DNA from: Sediminibacterium sp.
GTDB lineage: Bacteria > Bacteroidota > Bacteroidia > Chitinophagales > Chitinophagaceae
Length of the DNA: 40,896 bases
NCBI GenBank assembly: GCA_017983845.1
Contig: JAGOAO010000017.1
Span: 1 to 40,896 of the forward strand
Direction of reading: 5' to 3'
Shown: positions 33,348-40,896 of the stretch, piece after piece
Layout of the letters: each line of letters opens with the position of its first letter
How positions within the stretch are numbered: the first letter of the stretch is position 1
The notes under the pieces: model-generated
Seen by the model: only the letters and a program-made list of their open reading frames with translations
Told to the model about the DNA's origin: nothing
Databases searched by the model: none
Program-made: the position numbers and the translations under genes

Positions 33348-34271
33348 TTAGGAAATAAAATCCTTTTCTGATGCGCCCGGTTTTATAGTTGCTTTAAGTT
33401 GCTTAAATAAGAGCACCAACATCAGCAAACCTAACAATAACCAATAATAGGCTAGGTTTGAATCCAATACTTTGTCTATTTGCTTTGGGTTATTTCTTAC
33501 CATATACAATGCAGACACCCCAATAGCATTATTTATAAAATGCATCAATATAGGCAACCAAATTGTTTTTGTATAATAATAGATCAAGCCCAATACAATC
33601 CCCAAGGACATTCTAGATAAAAATCCAAAATAGGAAAAATGAAAAGCACTAAATAAAATGGCCGTCACCACAATCGCAACAATTGGCTTGCCCGACCAGT
33701 CCATAATTATTTTTTGAAGACTCGCTCTAAAATACAATTCCTCTACTATCGCTGGCACCACCGCAATGGCTACAATAGCAAATAATAAATCCCAGATAGA
33801 ACGCATTTGGGTCATCGCCATCAAGGCTTTTTTATACTGCGACTCCAAATTCGTAGCCCAATTACGAACTGTAGTAGAAAAAGTTAATTTATCTGTTAGG
33901 TCTCCCAGAGCGCCACTTAATAAAAGTCCAGTAATGGCCAGCAATACTACAATCAACACTTGTTTTTCGCTAGTGATGGTTTTAAAGCCTAGGTTAGGGC
34001 CCATGTTTCCAGGTGTAAAATAAGCGACGACCAACACGGGCAAACCAAAACCAATGATAGAGGCAAAAGCATTGGCAGTTTGGGTCATACTGGTGTATTC
34101 CGGACGCATTAAAATAGACTGGATTTCCGTTAAGGGCACATGCAATACAGCAGATACAATAGAAAATGTAATTAGCCCCCCTAGAATCATACTCAGTCCC
34201 GTCATGGCAATGAATAAAACCATCCTGAATCCAGGGGTCATATTAAAAATAGAAGTTTCATTAGTAGACAT
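33348..34271 (-). CDS. CPBP-family intramembrane glutamic/metalloprotease
   Basis: A 307-residue polytopic membrane protein of the CPBP (Rce1/CAAX-processing) family. The active-site motif is E177-E178-x3-R182 (EELYFR), followed by F-x-x-x-H (LFSAFHFSYFG) and a last HFINNAIG motif. About eight hydrophobic helices are visible. Bacterial members process membrane peptides or act in bacteriocin immunity; the role here is unknown. The start is set at ATG 34271 because a longer reading would run into the dusB promoter region. It is the first gene of the CPBP-cdsA-psd operon. Confidence 0.88.
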   Translation of the reverse strand: MSTNETSIFNMTPGFRMVLFIAMTGLSMILGGLITFSIVSAVLHVPLTEIQSILMRPEYTSMTQTANAFASIIGFGLPVLVVAYFTPGNMGPNLGFKTITSEKQVLIVVLLAITGLLLSGALGDLTDKLTFSTTVRNWATNLESQYKKALMAMTQMRSIWDLLFAIVAIAVVPAIVEELYFRASLQKIIMDWSGKPIVAIVVTAILFSAFHFSYFGFLSRMSLGIVLGLIYYYTKTIWLPILMHFINNAIGVSALYMVRNNPKQIDKVLDSNLAYYWLLLGLLMLVLLFKQLKATIKPGASEKDFIS

Positions 34272-34278
34272 GTCAATG

Positions 34279-34297
34279 CAATTAATTGGTACCTTTG
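34279..34297 (+). promoter_or_regulatory. dusB -7 box and adjacent palindrome
   Basis: TACCTTTG at 34290-34297 matches TAnnTTTG and precedes the dusB ATG by 36 nt. The perfect 10-bp palindrome CAATTAATTG (34279-34288) lies immediately upstream of it and 7 nt from the divergent CPBP start codon. It could be a regulator site for either gene, or chance in AT-rich DNA. Confidence 0.4.
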
Positions 34298-34333
34298 CAA
34301 CCGTATCGGTTAGATGCAAGATAATGAATTCAT

Positions 34334-35374
34334 ATGGTATCTATAGGCAACATACAATTACCTGATTTTCCGCTTTTATTAGCGCCCATGGAGGACGTAA
34401 GTGATCCCCCGTTTAGAGCAGTGTGTAAAGACAACGGCGCAGACCTAATGTATACAGAATTTATTAGTAGCGAAGGCCTAATTCGTGATGCCATCAAAAG
34501 CAGACAGAAATTAGATATCTATGATTATGAACGCCCTATAGGAATACAGATATTTGGTGGAGACGAGGAAGCCATGGCTATGTGTACTAAAATTGTAGAT
34601 ACGGTTAACCCCGATTTAATTGATATCAATTTTGGCTGTCCAGTGAAGAAAGTAGCCATGAAAGGTGCAGGTGCGGGTGTATTAAAAGACCTTGACCTCA
34701 TGGTGCGTTTAACAGAAGCGGTGGTAAAAAGCACCAACCTTCCTGTTACCGTAAAAACAAGACTAGGCTGGGATGACAATAGTTTGAATGTGCATGAAGC
34801 TGCTTTGAGATTACAGGATATAGGTGTGAAAGCATTGGCCATTCACGGACGCACCAGGGTGCAAATGTATAAAGGCGAAGCAGACTGGACCATCATTGGC
34901 AATATTAAAAATGATCCAAGAATTCATATTCCAATTTTTGGCAACGGAGATATTAATTCTCCAGAGAAGGCCTTGGAATATAAAAATAAATACGGTGTAG
35001 ATGGGATTATGATTGGCCGTGCTGCCATTGGTTACCCATGGATTTTTAGAGAGATCAAACATTTTCTAGCAACAGGCGAAAAAATGAAATCACCAAGCAT
35101 CGAAGAGCGTGTGGAAGTAGCAAGAAAGCACTTAATCAAATCTTTAGAATGGAAAGGACCTATTGGTGGCATCAATGAAATGCGCAGACATTACGCCAAC
35201 TACCTAAGAGGCTTACCGAATATTAAAGAATATAGAAATCAATTAGTACGCATTACAGAACGAGAAGGCATTGAAGCGATACTGGATGAGATTAAAGAAA
35301 AGTTCAAAGGCATGGAAATAGATTCTGGTAGGATTGTACTGGAGAATTACCATGAGCATTGCCCAATCAATTAA
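34334..35374 (+). CDS. dusB: tRNA-dihydrouridine synthase (DusB-type)
   Basis: An FMN-dependent enzyme that reduces uridines in the tRNA D-loop. The 346 residues comprise a TIM barrel starting LLLAPMEDVSDPPFR (15-29). The catalytic Cys102 is in NFGCPVKKVAMKGAGAGVL. VKTRLGWDD, the phosphate-binding IHGRTRVQMYKG, and FGNGDI / MIGRAAIGYPWIF follow, then a C-terminal helical tRNA-binding domain. Bacteroidota usually carry a single DusB-like enzyme. It is divergent from the CPBP gene and convergent with gpx. Confidence 0.95.
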   Translation: MVSIGNIQLPDFPLLLAPMEDVSDPPFRAVCKDNGADLMYTEFISSEGLIRDAIKSRQKLDIYDYERPIGIQIFGGDEEAMAMCTKIVDTVNPDLIDINFGCPVKKVAMKGAGAGVLKDLDLMVRLTEAVVKSTNLPVTVKTRLGWDDNSLNVHEAALRLQDIGVKALAIHGRTRVQMYKGEADWTIIGNIKNDPRIHIPIFGNGDINSPEKALEYKNKYGVDGIMIGRAAIGYPWIFREIKHFLATGEKMKSPSIEERVEVARKHLIKSLEWKGPIGGINEMRRHYANYLRGLPNIKEYRNQLVRITEREGIEAILDEIKEKFKGMEIDSGRIVLENYHEHCPIN

Positions 35375-35402
35375 TCATCCTATATCATCAAATAGGAATG
35401 AT
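35374..35402. terminator. Possible terminator between dusB and the glutathione peroxidase gene
   Basis: ATCATCCTAT (35374-35383) pairs with ATAGG and ATGAT (35392-35396, 35398-35402) around one bulged A, directly after the dusB stop. The nearest T run lies about 14 nt beyond, so termination is uncertain. Confidence 0.35.
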
Positions 35403-35410
35403 GGATTCAA

Positions 35411-36085
35411 TTAATTTTTTATTGCTTCGATAATTTTTGCATCCAATGGATCTACACTCATTGGAAAATAATGTGTCAATACCCCTTGCTCGTTAATTAA
35501 ATATTTACAGAAATTCCAAGCAGGCACTTGATTGCACCATCCATTTTGATTCGCAGAAGTCAACCAAGTATATATGGAATTTTGGTCTTTTGATTTTACC
35601 ACCACCGACTTGGCCATCAAAGGAAAACTTACACCGTAATTTTTTTGACAAAAAGCAGCAATCGCTTGATCGTCTTTTGTTTCCTGGTTTTTAAAATCGT
35701 TGGCAGGGAAACCTACAATCACCAAGGATCCTTTGAACTGCTGGGATAATTTTTCTAAGTTTTCATATTGTCCCGTATAACCACAATCACTCGCTGTATT
35801 CACAATCAATACTTTTTTTCCTTTGAATTGCTCAAAGCTAAAAGCATTGCCTGCAATGTCTTTGGTCGTTAAGCTATAAAATTCAACAGACCCTTTAGTC
35901 TTGGATGTATTCACCTGCACTTGTTTGCTACCTGCTTTACCAGTAGACCACATGATCATAGGATACATGGTTTTTAAAATAGATTGACGATAAGTCATGT
36001 CTTTTTTCTTCATCAATAATGCAGCAGTCACCAAGACACCTACTGCAATGGCTATTTTAATGATCATATGTTTGTTTTTTTTCAA
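35411..36085 (-). CDS. Membrane-anchored glutathione peroxidase (thioredoxin-type)
   Basis: A 224-residue peroxidase with an N-terminal anchor (about residues 7-25) and a GPx domain from about 65 onward. The catalytic tetrad is complete: Cys101 (TASDCGYT, Cys instead of selenocysteine), Gln134, Trp190 and Asn191 (PAWNF). Cys146 (FCQKNYG) is positioned like the resolving cysteine of thioredoxin-dependent GPx, so the reductant is probably thioredoxin rather than glutathione. Hydroperoxides, including lipid hydroperoxides at the membrane, are likely substrates. It follows the aldehyde dehydrogenase gene after 11 bp. Met7 (36067) is an alternative start. Confidence 0.92.
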   Translation of the reverse strand: MKKNKHMIIKIAIAVGVLVTAALLMKKKDMTYRQSILKTMYPMIMWSTGKAGSKQVQVNTSKTKGSVEFYSLTTKDIAGNAFSFEQFKGKKVLIVNTASDCGYTGQYENLEKLSQQFKGSLVIVGFPANDFKNQETKDDQAIAAFCQKNYGVSFPLMAKSVVVKSKDQNSIYTWLTSANQNGWCNQVPAWNFCKYLINEQGVLTHYFPMSVDPLDAKIIEAIKN

Positions 36086-36096
36086 AGCAATTTGTT

Positions 36097-37464
36097 TTAT
36101 CCAATTAGTTTTTTCAACAACCAGCCCTTGCCTTTATAAGGAGGATATTTTAAATCCGGATCGATCCATGTAGGTGTTTTCATCACCGACTTCATGTGCG
36201 TGAAAGTGGTGAAGCTCAATTTACCATGATAGCCGCCCATCCCACTAAACCCTCTGCCACCAAAAGGCAAAGCATGATTGGTTAGATGCCAGCTGGTATT
36301 GTTGACGCAAGCACCTCCAGAAGGCACATTCGTTAACCAATATTGTTCTGTGGCTGGATCATTGGTGAATACATAAAATGCCAATGGATTTGGATTGCGA
36401 CGAATTATGTCAAGAGCAGCTTCGTTGCTGTCATAAGTTAAGATAGGAAGGATGGGGCCAAAAATTTCATCTGTCATGACTTTACTTTCTACCGACACAT
36501 CTGTGATAAGCGTAGGTTCAATAAATAAATTACTTGCATCAGACTTACCACCATATATAATTTTACCATCTGCAAAATAACCCACTAATCTTTGCCATTG
36601 TTTTTCGTTGATGATTTTACCATACCCATCAGACGAAGCCGTATCTGTTCCGTAAAATTGTTCAATGGCTTTGATCAACTCCTCTATCAATACCTGCTTA
36701 AATGCAGTAGGCACCAAAACATAATCTGGCGCCACACACATTTGACCACAATTCGAAAATTTAGAATTCACAATTCTTCTTGCAGCCACACGCATATTGG
36801 CATCCACCGCAACCACCGCAGGACTCTTACCACCCAACTCTAAAGTCACTGGTGTTAATTTTGCTGCAGCTTGCTGATAAATGATTTTACCAACAGTAGT
36901 ACTACCTGTGTAAAAAATATGATCGAATCTAAAATTGTCAAACATCGGTGTCAACACCTGCGCACCCTCGCCTTCCACATAAAGTATATAATTTTCAGGA
37001 AATAGTTCATGAATGATTTTTCCCATCACTGCTGCAGTCGCTGGTGCAAATTCACTTGGCTTTAAGACCACGCAATTACCTCCTGCAATCGCTCCAATCA
37101 ACGGTGTAAACAACAATTGAAAAGGATAATTCCAAGGGCCAATTATACAAACCACACCCAAGGGCTCTTGCACAGTGTAACAAGTGGAAGGTTGATTCAA
37201 TAAATTGGTAGGCACACTCGTGGGTTGCATCCACCCTTTTAAATGCTCCAAGGTATAGTTCAATTCATTCAAGAAAAACCCAATCTCTGTTGCCCAAGAT
37301 TCCTCATTGGACTTTTTTAGGTCAGTATGCAATGCCTGATACAATGCTTGCTCATTTTCAAGCACTAGTTGCTTGAGCTTTTTAAGTTGCAAAAACCTAA
37401 AAGCATAGCTCTGGGTTGCTCCTGACTGAAAATAATGTCTTAAAGCTTCAAGTTGTGTAGTCAT
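36097..37464 (-). CDS. Aldehyde dehydrogenase, class 3-like
   Basis: A 455-residue NAD(P)+-dependent aldehyde dehydrogenase. Seen: GPWNYPFQLLFTPLIGAIAGGNCVVLKPSE, with the N in PWNYP stabilising the oxyanion; FTGSTTVGK; LELGGKSPAVV with the general-base Glu; and the catalytic Cys243 in NCGQMCVAPD, the same number as in mammalian ALDH3A1. The length fits the short class 3 / coniferyl-aldehyde type, which oxidises medium-chain and fatty aldehydes. The start is placed at ATG 37464 (MTTQLEALRHYFQSG). It leads a two-gene transcript with the peroxidase. Confidence 0.94.
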   Translation of the reverse strand: MTTQLEALRHYFQSGATQSYAFRFLQLKKLKQLVLENEQALYQALHTDLKKSNEESWATEIGFFLNELNYTLEHLKGWMQPTSVPTNLLNQPSTCYTVQEPLGVVCIIGPWNYPFQLLFTPLIGAIAGGNCVVLKPSEFAPATAAVMGKIIHELFPENYILYVEGEGAQVLTPMFDNFRFDHIFYTGSTTVGKIIYQQAAAKLTPVTLELGGKSPAVVAVDANMRVAARRIVNSKFSNCGQMCVAPDYVLVPTAFKQVLIEELIKAIEQFYGTDTASSDGYGKIINEKQWQRLVGYFADGKIIYGGKSDASNLFIEPTLITDVSVESKVMTDEIFGPILPILTYDSNEAALDIIRRNPNPLAFYVFTNDPATEQYWLTNVPSGGACVNNTSWHLTNHALPFGGRGFSGMGGYHGKLSFTTFTHMKSVMKTPTWIDPDLKYPPYKGKGWLLKKLIG

Positions 37465-37583
37465 AGGATAGAAATAGTATAGCAATTTAAACTTAATTAA
37501 CGATAGGATTGGCAATTTGTTCACTCATAAAAATAATTTCAAAATATCCGCAATTTTCAATAATTTAACCTACTTAAAAAACC

Positions 37584-37602
37584 ATAGGAGGGTCCCTCCT
37601 AT
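37584..37602. promoter_or_regulatory. Perfect 19-bp palindrome, candidate operator
   Basis: ATAGGAGGG-T-CCCTCCTAT: nine perfect base pairs around a single central T, GC-rich in an AT-rich intergenic region, ending 13 nt before the start codon of the Gfo/Idh/MocA gene. The symmetry and tiny spacer fit a homodimeric DNA-binding protein better than an RNA hairpin, although a 7-bp hairpin with a GGTCC loop could form in the mRNA. There is no T tract, so it is not a terminator. Confidence 0.6.
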
Positions 37603-37615
37603 TTAAACGATTGCT

Positions 37616-39064
37616 ATGAAAAAAACCGTAAAATCAAGAAGAGATTTTGTCAAAAATGCCGCACTGGCTTTAGGCGGGTTTTACATTGTCCCTAGACATG
37701 TATTAGGTGGTCCTGGATTTACTGCACCGAGCGATAAATTACAAATTGCAGGGATTGGTGCAGGAGGAAAAGGTGAAGGTGACTTATGGTCCTTCTATCA
37801 AAGTGGAAAAGCCGATATCGCATTCCTATGTGATGTGGATGATCGTCAAGCAGTAAAGAGTCGTGAAAGATATCCTAAGGCAAAATATTATAAAGATTAT
37901 AGAGAGATGTTAGAAAAAGAAGGCAAGCATATTGATGCTGTTTCTGTTTCTACACCAGACCATATGCACGGCGTGCAAGCCATGGCAGCAATGCAAATGA
38001 AAAAACACGTGTATGTTCAAAAGCCAATGGCACATGATATCTACGAAGCTAGAATCATGACGCAGGCTGCACATAAATACAATGTCGTTACGCAGATGGG
38101 TAACCAAGGTGCATCAGGAGATGGTGTACGTGTGTTGCAAGATTGGTACAATGCAGGATTGATTGGCGATGTGCATACCATTTATTGTTACACTGACCGT
38201 CCAGTATGGCCACAAGGGGTGATTCGTCCAACGACTGCATCTGCTATTCCAGCTGGCTTAGACTATGATTTATGGTTGGGAACTGCCCCTCAAAAAAGTT
38301 ATTTTGATGGCGTTTTGCCATTTAACTGGAGAGGTTGGTGGGATTACGGTACCGGCGCATTAGGCGATATGGCTTGTCATATTATGGCACCAGGATTTGC
38401 TGTGTTAGGATTGGGTTATCCCGTGTCTGCAGAATGTAGTGTAGCTACAAGGTATACTGCACCATGGCAAAGAGTGTATTCTCCAGATAGTCCACCAGCA
38501 GCGTCTCATATCATTTTGACTTTCAAAGGGCAAAATGGAAAACCAGATGTAAAATTACATTGGATGGATGGCGGTATCCAACCAGAAAGACCAGCAGAGT
38601 TAGGACCTAACGAAGTAATGGGTGATGGCGGTAATGGCATCATCTTTGAAGGAACAAAAGGCAAGATGATGGCAGGTACTTATGGTGTGAACCCACAATT
38701 GCTTCCAACTAATTTAACTAAAACCACTGTCGTACCTCAAACAATTGACAGAGTAAAAGGTGGCGCAGAAGGACACTATGCAGCATGGGTAGAAGCATGT
38801 ATTGCAGGCCCTGGAAGCAAGGAAGCAAAAGTATTGAGTTCTAATTTCGATATCGCAGGACCTTTAACTGAATCTGTATTAATGGGTAACTTAGCCATCC
38901 GTTCTTATGACGTGAAAGCGAATGATGCAAAAGGATTGACAAGCTACCCAGGCAGAAATATCCAATTAATGTGGGATGGTCCAAATATGAAGATCACCAA
39001 TTTCGACTTAGCGAATCAGTTTGTAAAACGAACTTATCGTGAAGGTTGGAGCTTAGGTGAATAA
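37616..39064 (+). CDS. Tat-exported Gfo/Idh/MocA-family oxidoreductase
   Basis: A 482-residue NAD(P)-dependent dehydrogenase. The N-terminus is a twin-arginine signal (SRRDFVKNAALALGG, Arg8-Arg9, then a hydrophobic stretch), implying export in folded form with cofactor. The Rossmann motif is GIGAGGKG (47-54). The catalytic Lys is 136 in VQKPMAHDIYEA (QKP in place of the usual EKP). A C-terminal Gfo/Idh/MocA domain with DMACHIMAPG supplies a conserved His. Substrates of Bacteroidota Tat-type members are sugars, inositols or glycosides and are rarely known. The PLP enzyme 9 bp downstream and the sugar isomerase at the window end hint at carbohydrate or amino-sugar use. A 19-bp palindrome precedes it. 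Confidence 0.93.
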   Translation: MKKTVKSRRDFVKNAALALGGFYIVPRHVLGGPGFTAPSDKLQIAGIGAGGKGEGDLWSFYQSGKADIAFLCDVDDRQAVKSRERYPKAKYYKDYREMLEKEGKHIDAVSVSTPDHMHGVQAMAAMQMKKHVYVQKPMAHDIYEARIMTQAAHKYNVVTQMGNQGASGDGVRVLQDWYNAGLIGDVHTIYCYTDRPVWPQGVIRPTTASAIPAGLDYDLWLGTAPQKSYFDGVLPFNWRGWWDYGTGALGDMACHIMAPGFAVLGLGYPVSAECSVATRYTAPWQRVYSPDSPPAASHIILTFKGQNGKPDVKLHWMDGGIQPERPAELGPNEVMGDGGNGIIFEGTKGKMMAGTYGVNPQLLPTNLTKTTVVPQTIDRVKGGAEGHYAAWVEACIAGPGSKEAKVLSSNFDIAGPLTESVLMGNLAIRSYDVKANDAKGLTSYPGRNIQLMWDGPNMKITNFDLANQFVKRTYREGWSLGE

Positions 39065-39073
39065 AAACAAACT

Positions 39074-40237
39074 ATGGAATCTTTAAAAGATCAATTTTTA
39101 TTAAGACCCGATATTCATTTTTTGAATTTCGGGTCTTTTGGTGCTACACCAAAACCAGTGTTCGATAAATACCAAGACTGGCAAAGGGTATTAGAAGCAG
39201 AGCCTGTGCAGTTCATTGCATTTGATGGCTATGAATACTTGGCGGAGTCTAGAGCAGTATTAGCTAAGTTTTTGAACTGTGCAGACAAAGACGATTTAGT
39301 CTATGTCACCAATCCAAGTTTTGCGATCAATATGATTGCAAAAAGTTTTCCGCTACAAGCAGGAGATGAGATTCTTGCTACAGATATTGAATATGGTGCT
39401 TGTGATAGAACCTGGGAATATTATTGCGGTAAAAAAGGCGCAACTTATCGTAGACAAAAAATCAATCTCCCTATTACAACAAAAGAAAAATTCATCGAAG
39501 ATTTTTTCAAGGGATGCAATGAAAAGACCAAAGCTATTTTCATAAGTCATATCACTAGTGCAACTGGATTAATTTTTCCTGCCGCAGAGATTTGTGCGAT
39601 CGCAAAAGAAAAAGGATTGATCACGATTGTCGACGGCGCCCATGCACCAGCGCATATCCCCTTGGATTTAAGTCAAATTCAAGCAGATTTTTATACAGGT
39701 GCATGTCATAAATGGATGATGGCACCCAAGGGCTGTTCCTTTTTATATGCAGCAAAAGCTGTGCAAACCATTTGTGATCCAATGATTGTAAGTTGGGGTT
39801 ACAAAGCAGCAAAACCCTCCCATTCTCATTTCTTAGACTACCACCAAATGATTGGTACAAGAGACTTCTCGGCATTTTTAACTGTGGCCACTTGTATAGA
39901 ATTTATGGAGCAACATAACTGGCCAGCAATAGGCAGAAGATGCCATCAAATGGTGATGGACAATGCACCAAGATTTTATGCTTTGTTAAAAAGTATGCCC
40001 ATTAGCCCACTGAATAGTGAATGGATTGGACAAATGATTAGCATTCCTATTCATACATCCGACCCAGAAAAATTACAGCGCACCTTATTCCTTGATTATA
40101 AAATAGAAGTGCCGATCATGCGACAAGGCAATGATGTGTACTTAAGGTATTCTATCAATGCATTTAATACTATAGAGGACTTAGATGCATTGTACAATGC
40201 AATTGTGGACATTCAAAAGCATGGGATACTATTGTAG
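39074..40237 (+). CDS. Class V aminotransferase-fold PLP enzyme (isopenicillin-N-epimerase-like)
   Basis: A 387-residue fold-type I PLP enzyme. The N-terminal FLNFGSFGATPKPVFD is typical of the isopenicillin N epimerase/cysteine desulfurase-like group. Asp in VDGAHAP binds the pyridine nitrogen, and Lys213 in GACHKWMMAPKG forms the internal aldimine. GTRDFSAFLTV and a small C-terminal domain follow. There is no signal peptide, so it is cytosolic, unlike its upstream neighbour. Epimerase, desulfurase or transaminase activity cannot be told apart from sequence. It is 9 bp downstream of the oxidoreductase, so one transcript is expected; a strong terminator follows. Confidence 0.9.
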   Translation: MESLKDQFLLRPDIHFLNFGSFGATPKPVFDKYQDWQRVLEAEPVQFIAFDGYEYLAESRAVLAKFLNCADKDDLVYVTNPSFAINMIAKSFPLQAGDEILATDIEYGACDRTWEYYCGKKGATYRRQKINLPITTKEKFIEDFFKGCNEKTKAIFISHITSATGLIFPAAEICAIAKEKGLITIVDGAHAPAHIPLDLSQIQADFYTGACHKWMMAPKGCSFLYAAKAVQTICDPMIVSWGYKAAKPSHSHFLDYHQMIGTRDFSAFLTVATCIEFMEQHNWPAIGRRCHQMVMDNAPRFYALLKSMPISPLNSEWIGQMISIPIHTSDPEKLQRTLFLDYKIEVPIMRQGNDVYLRYSINAFNTIEDLDALYNAIVDIQKHGILL

Positions 40238-40275
40238 TAGTCATGCCAAATAGGATATATTAAAATTCTACGTAC

Positions 40276-40306
40276 AAAAAAGGGACACGAAACGTGTCCC
40301 TTTTTT
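40276..40306. terminator. Bidirectional intrinsic terminator
   Basis: AAAAAAGGGACACG (40276-40289), loop AAA, CGTGTCCCTTTTTT (40293-40306): a perfect 14-bp stem with A/T arms on both sides, serving the PLP-enzyme gene and the convergent isomerase gene. Confidence 0.93.
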
Positions 40307-40324
40307 TATACAATCATTGGTTAA

Positions 40325-40896
40325 CTACCAACTAAAGTTTTTCATATATGCTGCGTTGTCTTTTGCGCAACCCATTTCTGTAGTGCCTGTATATGCTTCT
40401 TGCTCTACAATAAAAGTATTCAATCCTTTCTTTTGTCCAGCTGCTAAGATTTTTTTGAAATCGATGGTGCCTTTTCCAATCACACAAGATTCTAAATTGC
40501 CTGCTGCATTTTTAGTTTGGTCTTTTACGTGTGCCAATCTAAAACGATTAGGGTACTTATTGAAATACTCAATTGGGTCAATACCTGCAGCCACTACCCA
40601 GTAGATATCCATTTCAAAATCTACTAAATCCGCATCTGTACCTTTCATAATTACATCCTGAGGCATTACACCGTCCATTGGTTTGAAAGTGTAGTCGTGG
40701 TTATGGTACGCAAAACGAATACCGTGCTTTTTAGCAATCGCACCCGATGTGTTAAACTCATCAATGAACTTCTTGTAGTCGTCCATTGTTTTTTGTGGGC
40801 CTTTGTAAGGACAGATTAAATACTTCATGCCAATCTCCGCAGCTTCTGCAGCTTTACGCTCAAAATCAACGGTGTTATTGGAATGCGCAGAATGCA
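40325..40896 (-). CDS. Sugar phosphate isomerase/epimerase (TIM barrel), C-terminal part
   Basis: A partial protein: the frame is open to the right edge, so its N-terminus lies outside and the ATG at 40828 is an internal methionine (MKYLICPY). The 190 visible residues form the second part of an AP-endonuclease-2-type TIM barrel. HSAHSN and ERKAAEAAEIG lie before that Met. FAYHNHDYTF, DFEMDIYWV with the metal-binding Glu/Asp, LAHVKD, and a last-strand Glu (FIVEQEAY) are the usual metal and substrate residues. These enzymes isomerise or epimerise sugars, inosose or hydroxypyruvate; many in Bacteroidota are secreted, but the N-terminus is not visible. It converges on the Gfo/Idh/PLP gene pair. 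Confidence 0.88.
   Translation of the reverse strand, partial: HSAHSNNTVDFERKAAEAAEIGMKYLICPYKGPQKTMDDYKKFIDEFNTSGAIAKKHGIRFAYHNHDYTFKPMDGVMPQDVIMKGTDADLVDFEMDIYWVVAAGIDPIEYFNKYPNRFRLAHVKDQTKNAAGNLESCVIGKGTIDFKKILAAGQKKGLNTFIVEQEAYTGTTEMGCAKDNAAYMKNFSW

Noticed and set aside
1..40896. Mobile elements, phage, CRISPR, tRNA or rRNA genes
   Set aside because: No transposase, integrase or capsid-like protein, no regularly spaced direct repeats, and no tRNA T-loop pattern or rRNA core was noticed on either strand; a tRNAscan/CRISPR search would be needed for proof.

Overview
The window is a densely packed, AT-rich bacterial chromosome segment from a member of the phylum Bacteroidota. The gene content best fits a free-living, aerobic member of the Chitinophagales/Chitinophagaceae type, but the family-level placement is inference. 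The phylum call rests on several signs. Promoters have the Bacteroidota form (TAnnTTTG at -7, once with TTTG 20 nt upstream), and Shine-Dalgarno sequences are largely absent. Phylum-typical genes include the 38-codon ribosomal protein THX gene, a DUF4286 gene, a TIGR02757 gene, an Ig-like lipoprotein with an N-terminal [12 protein letters not shown] motif, a split metH, and a coaX / outer-membrane protein / lptC / CorC-like cluster. There is no rRNA, tRNA, CRISPR array, transposase, integrase or phage gene, and codon use looks even. This is core chromosome rather than an accessory island.

Layout: 1-1268 holds a truncated Kup K+ transporter and an SRPBCC protein (both minus). 1335-6538 is a plus-strand run of a UvrD-type helicase-nuclease with an apparent Fe-S cluster, an Ig-like lipoprotein and recR, followed by a separately promoted YceI protein. 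7178-11097 is a methionine synthase locus: a -7 promoter box, a structured leader of about 155 nt, then metH split into a homocysteine/zinc ORF and a folate/cobalamin/activation ORF. After a convergent LOG-family gene come a secreted protein of unknown function, exonuclease III and DUF4286 (11939-14399). Three short highly expressed-looking or membrane genes follow (HU, THX, a CxxC membrane protein), then a GT2 glycosyltransferase.

16341-18119 (minus) carries meaB and a second glycosyltransferase. 18218-26041 is a long co-directional run: coaX, outer-membrane protein, lptC, aldo/keto reductase, CorC/HlyC, tatC, rpiB and an M28 peptidase, closed by a strong terminator. A bacterial deoxyhypusine-synthase homologue (minus) follows, then SdpI-like, cystathionine gamma-synthase, TIGR02757 and a small conserved gene. 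30213-34271 contains an SDR/YjjG divergent pair and a phospholipid operon (CPBP protease, cdsA, psd; minus). DusB, a membrane-anchored glutathione peroxidase downstream of an aldehyde dehydrogenase, and a Tat-type Gfo/Idh/MocA oxidoreductase with a class V PLP enzyme complete the window, with a truncated sugar phosphate isomerase at the right edge.

Themes: methionine and one-carbon metabolism (metH, cystathionine gamma-synthase), envelope biogenesis (lptC, tatC, cdsA, psd, outer-membrane and lipoproteins), DNA repair (helicase-nuclease, recR, xthA) and peroxide/aldehyde defence. The items most worth following up are the unassigned structured RNA ahead of metH, the deoxyhypusine synthase homologue (bacteria have no eIF5A), and a perfect 19-bp palindrome just upstream of the Tat-exported oxidoreductase.
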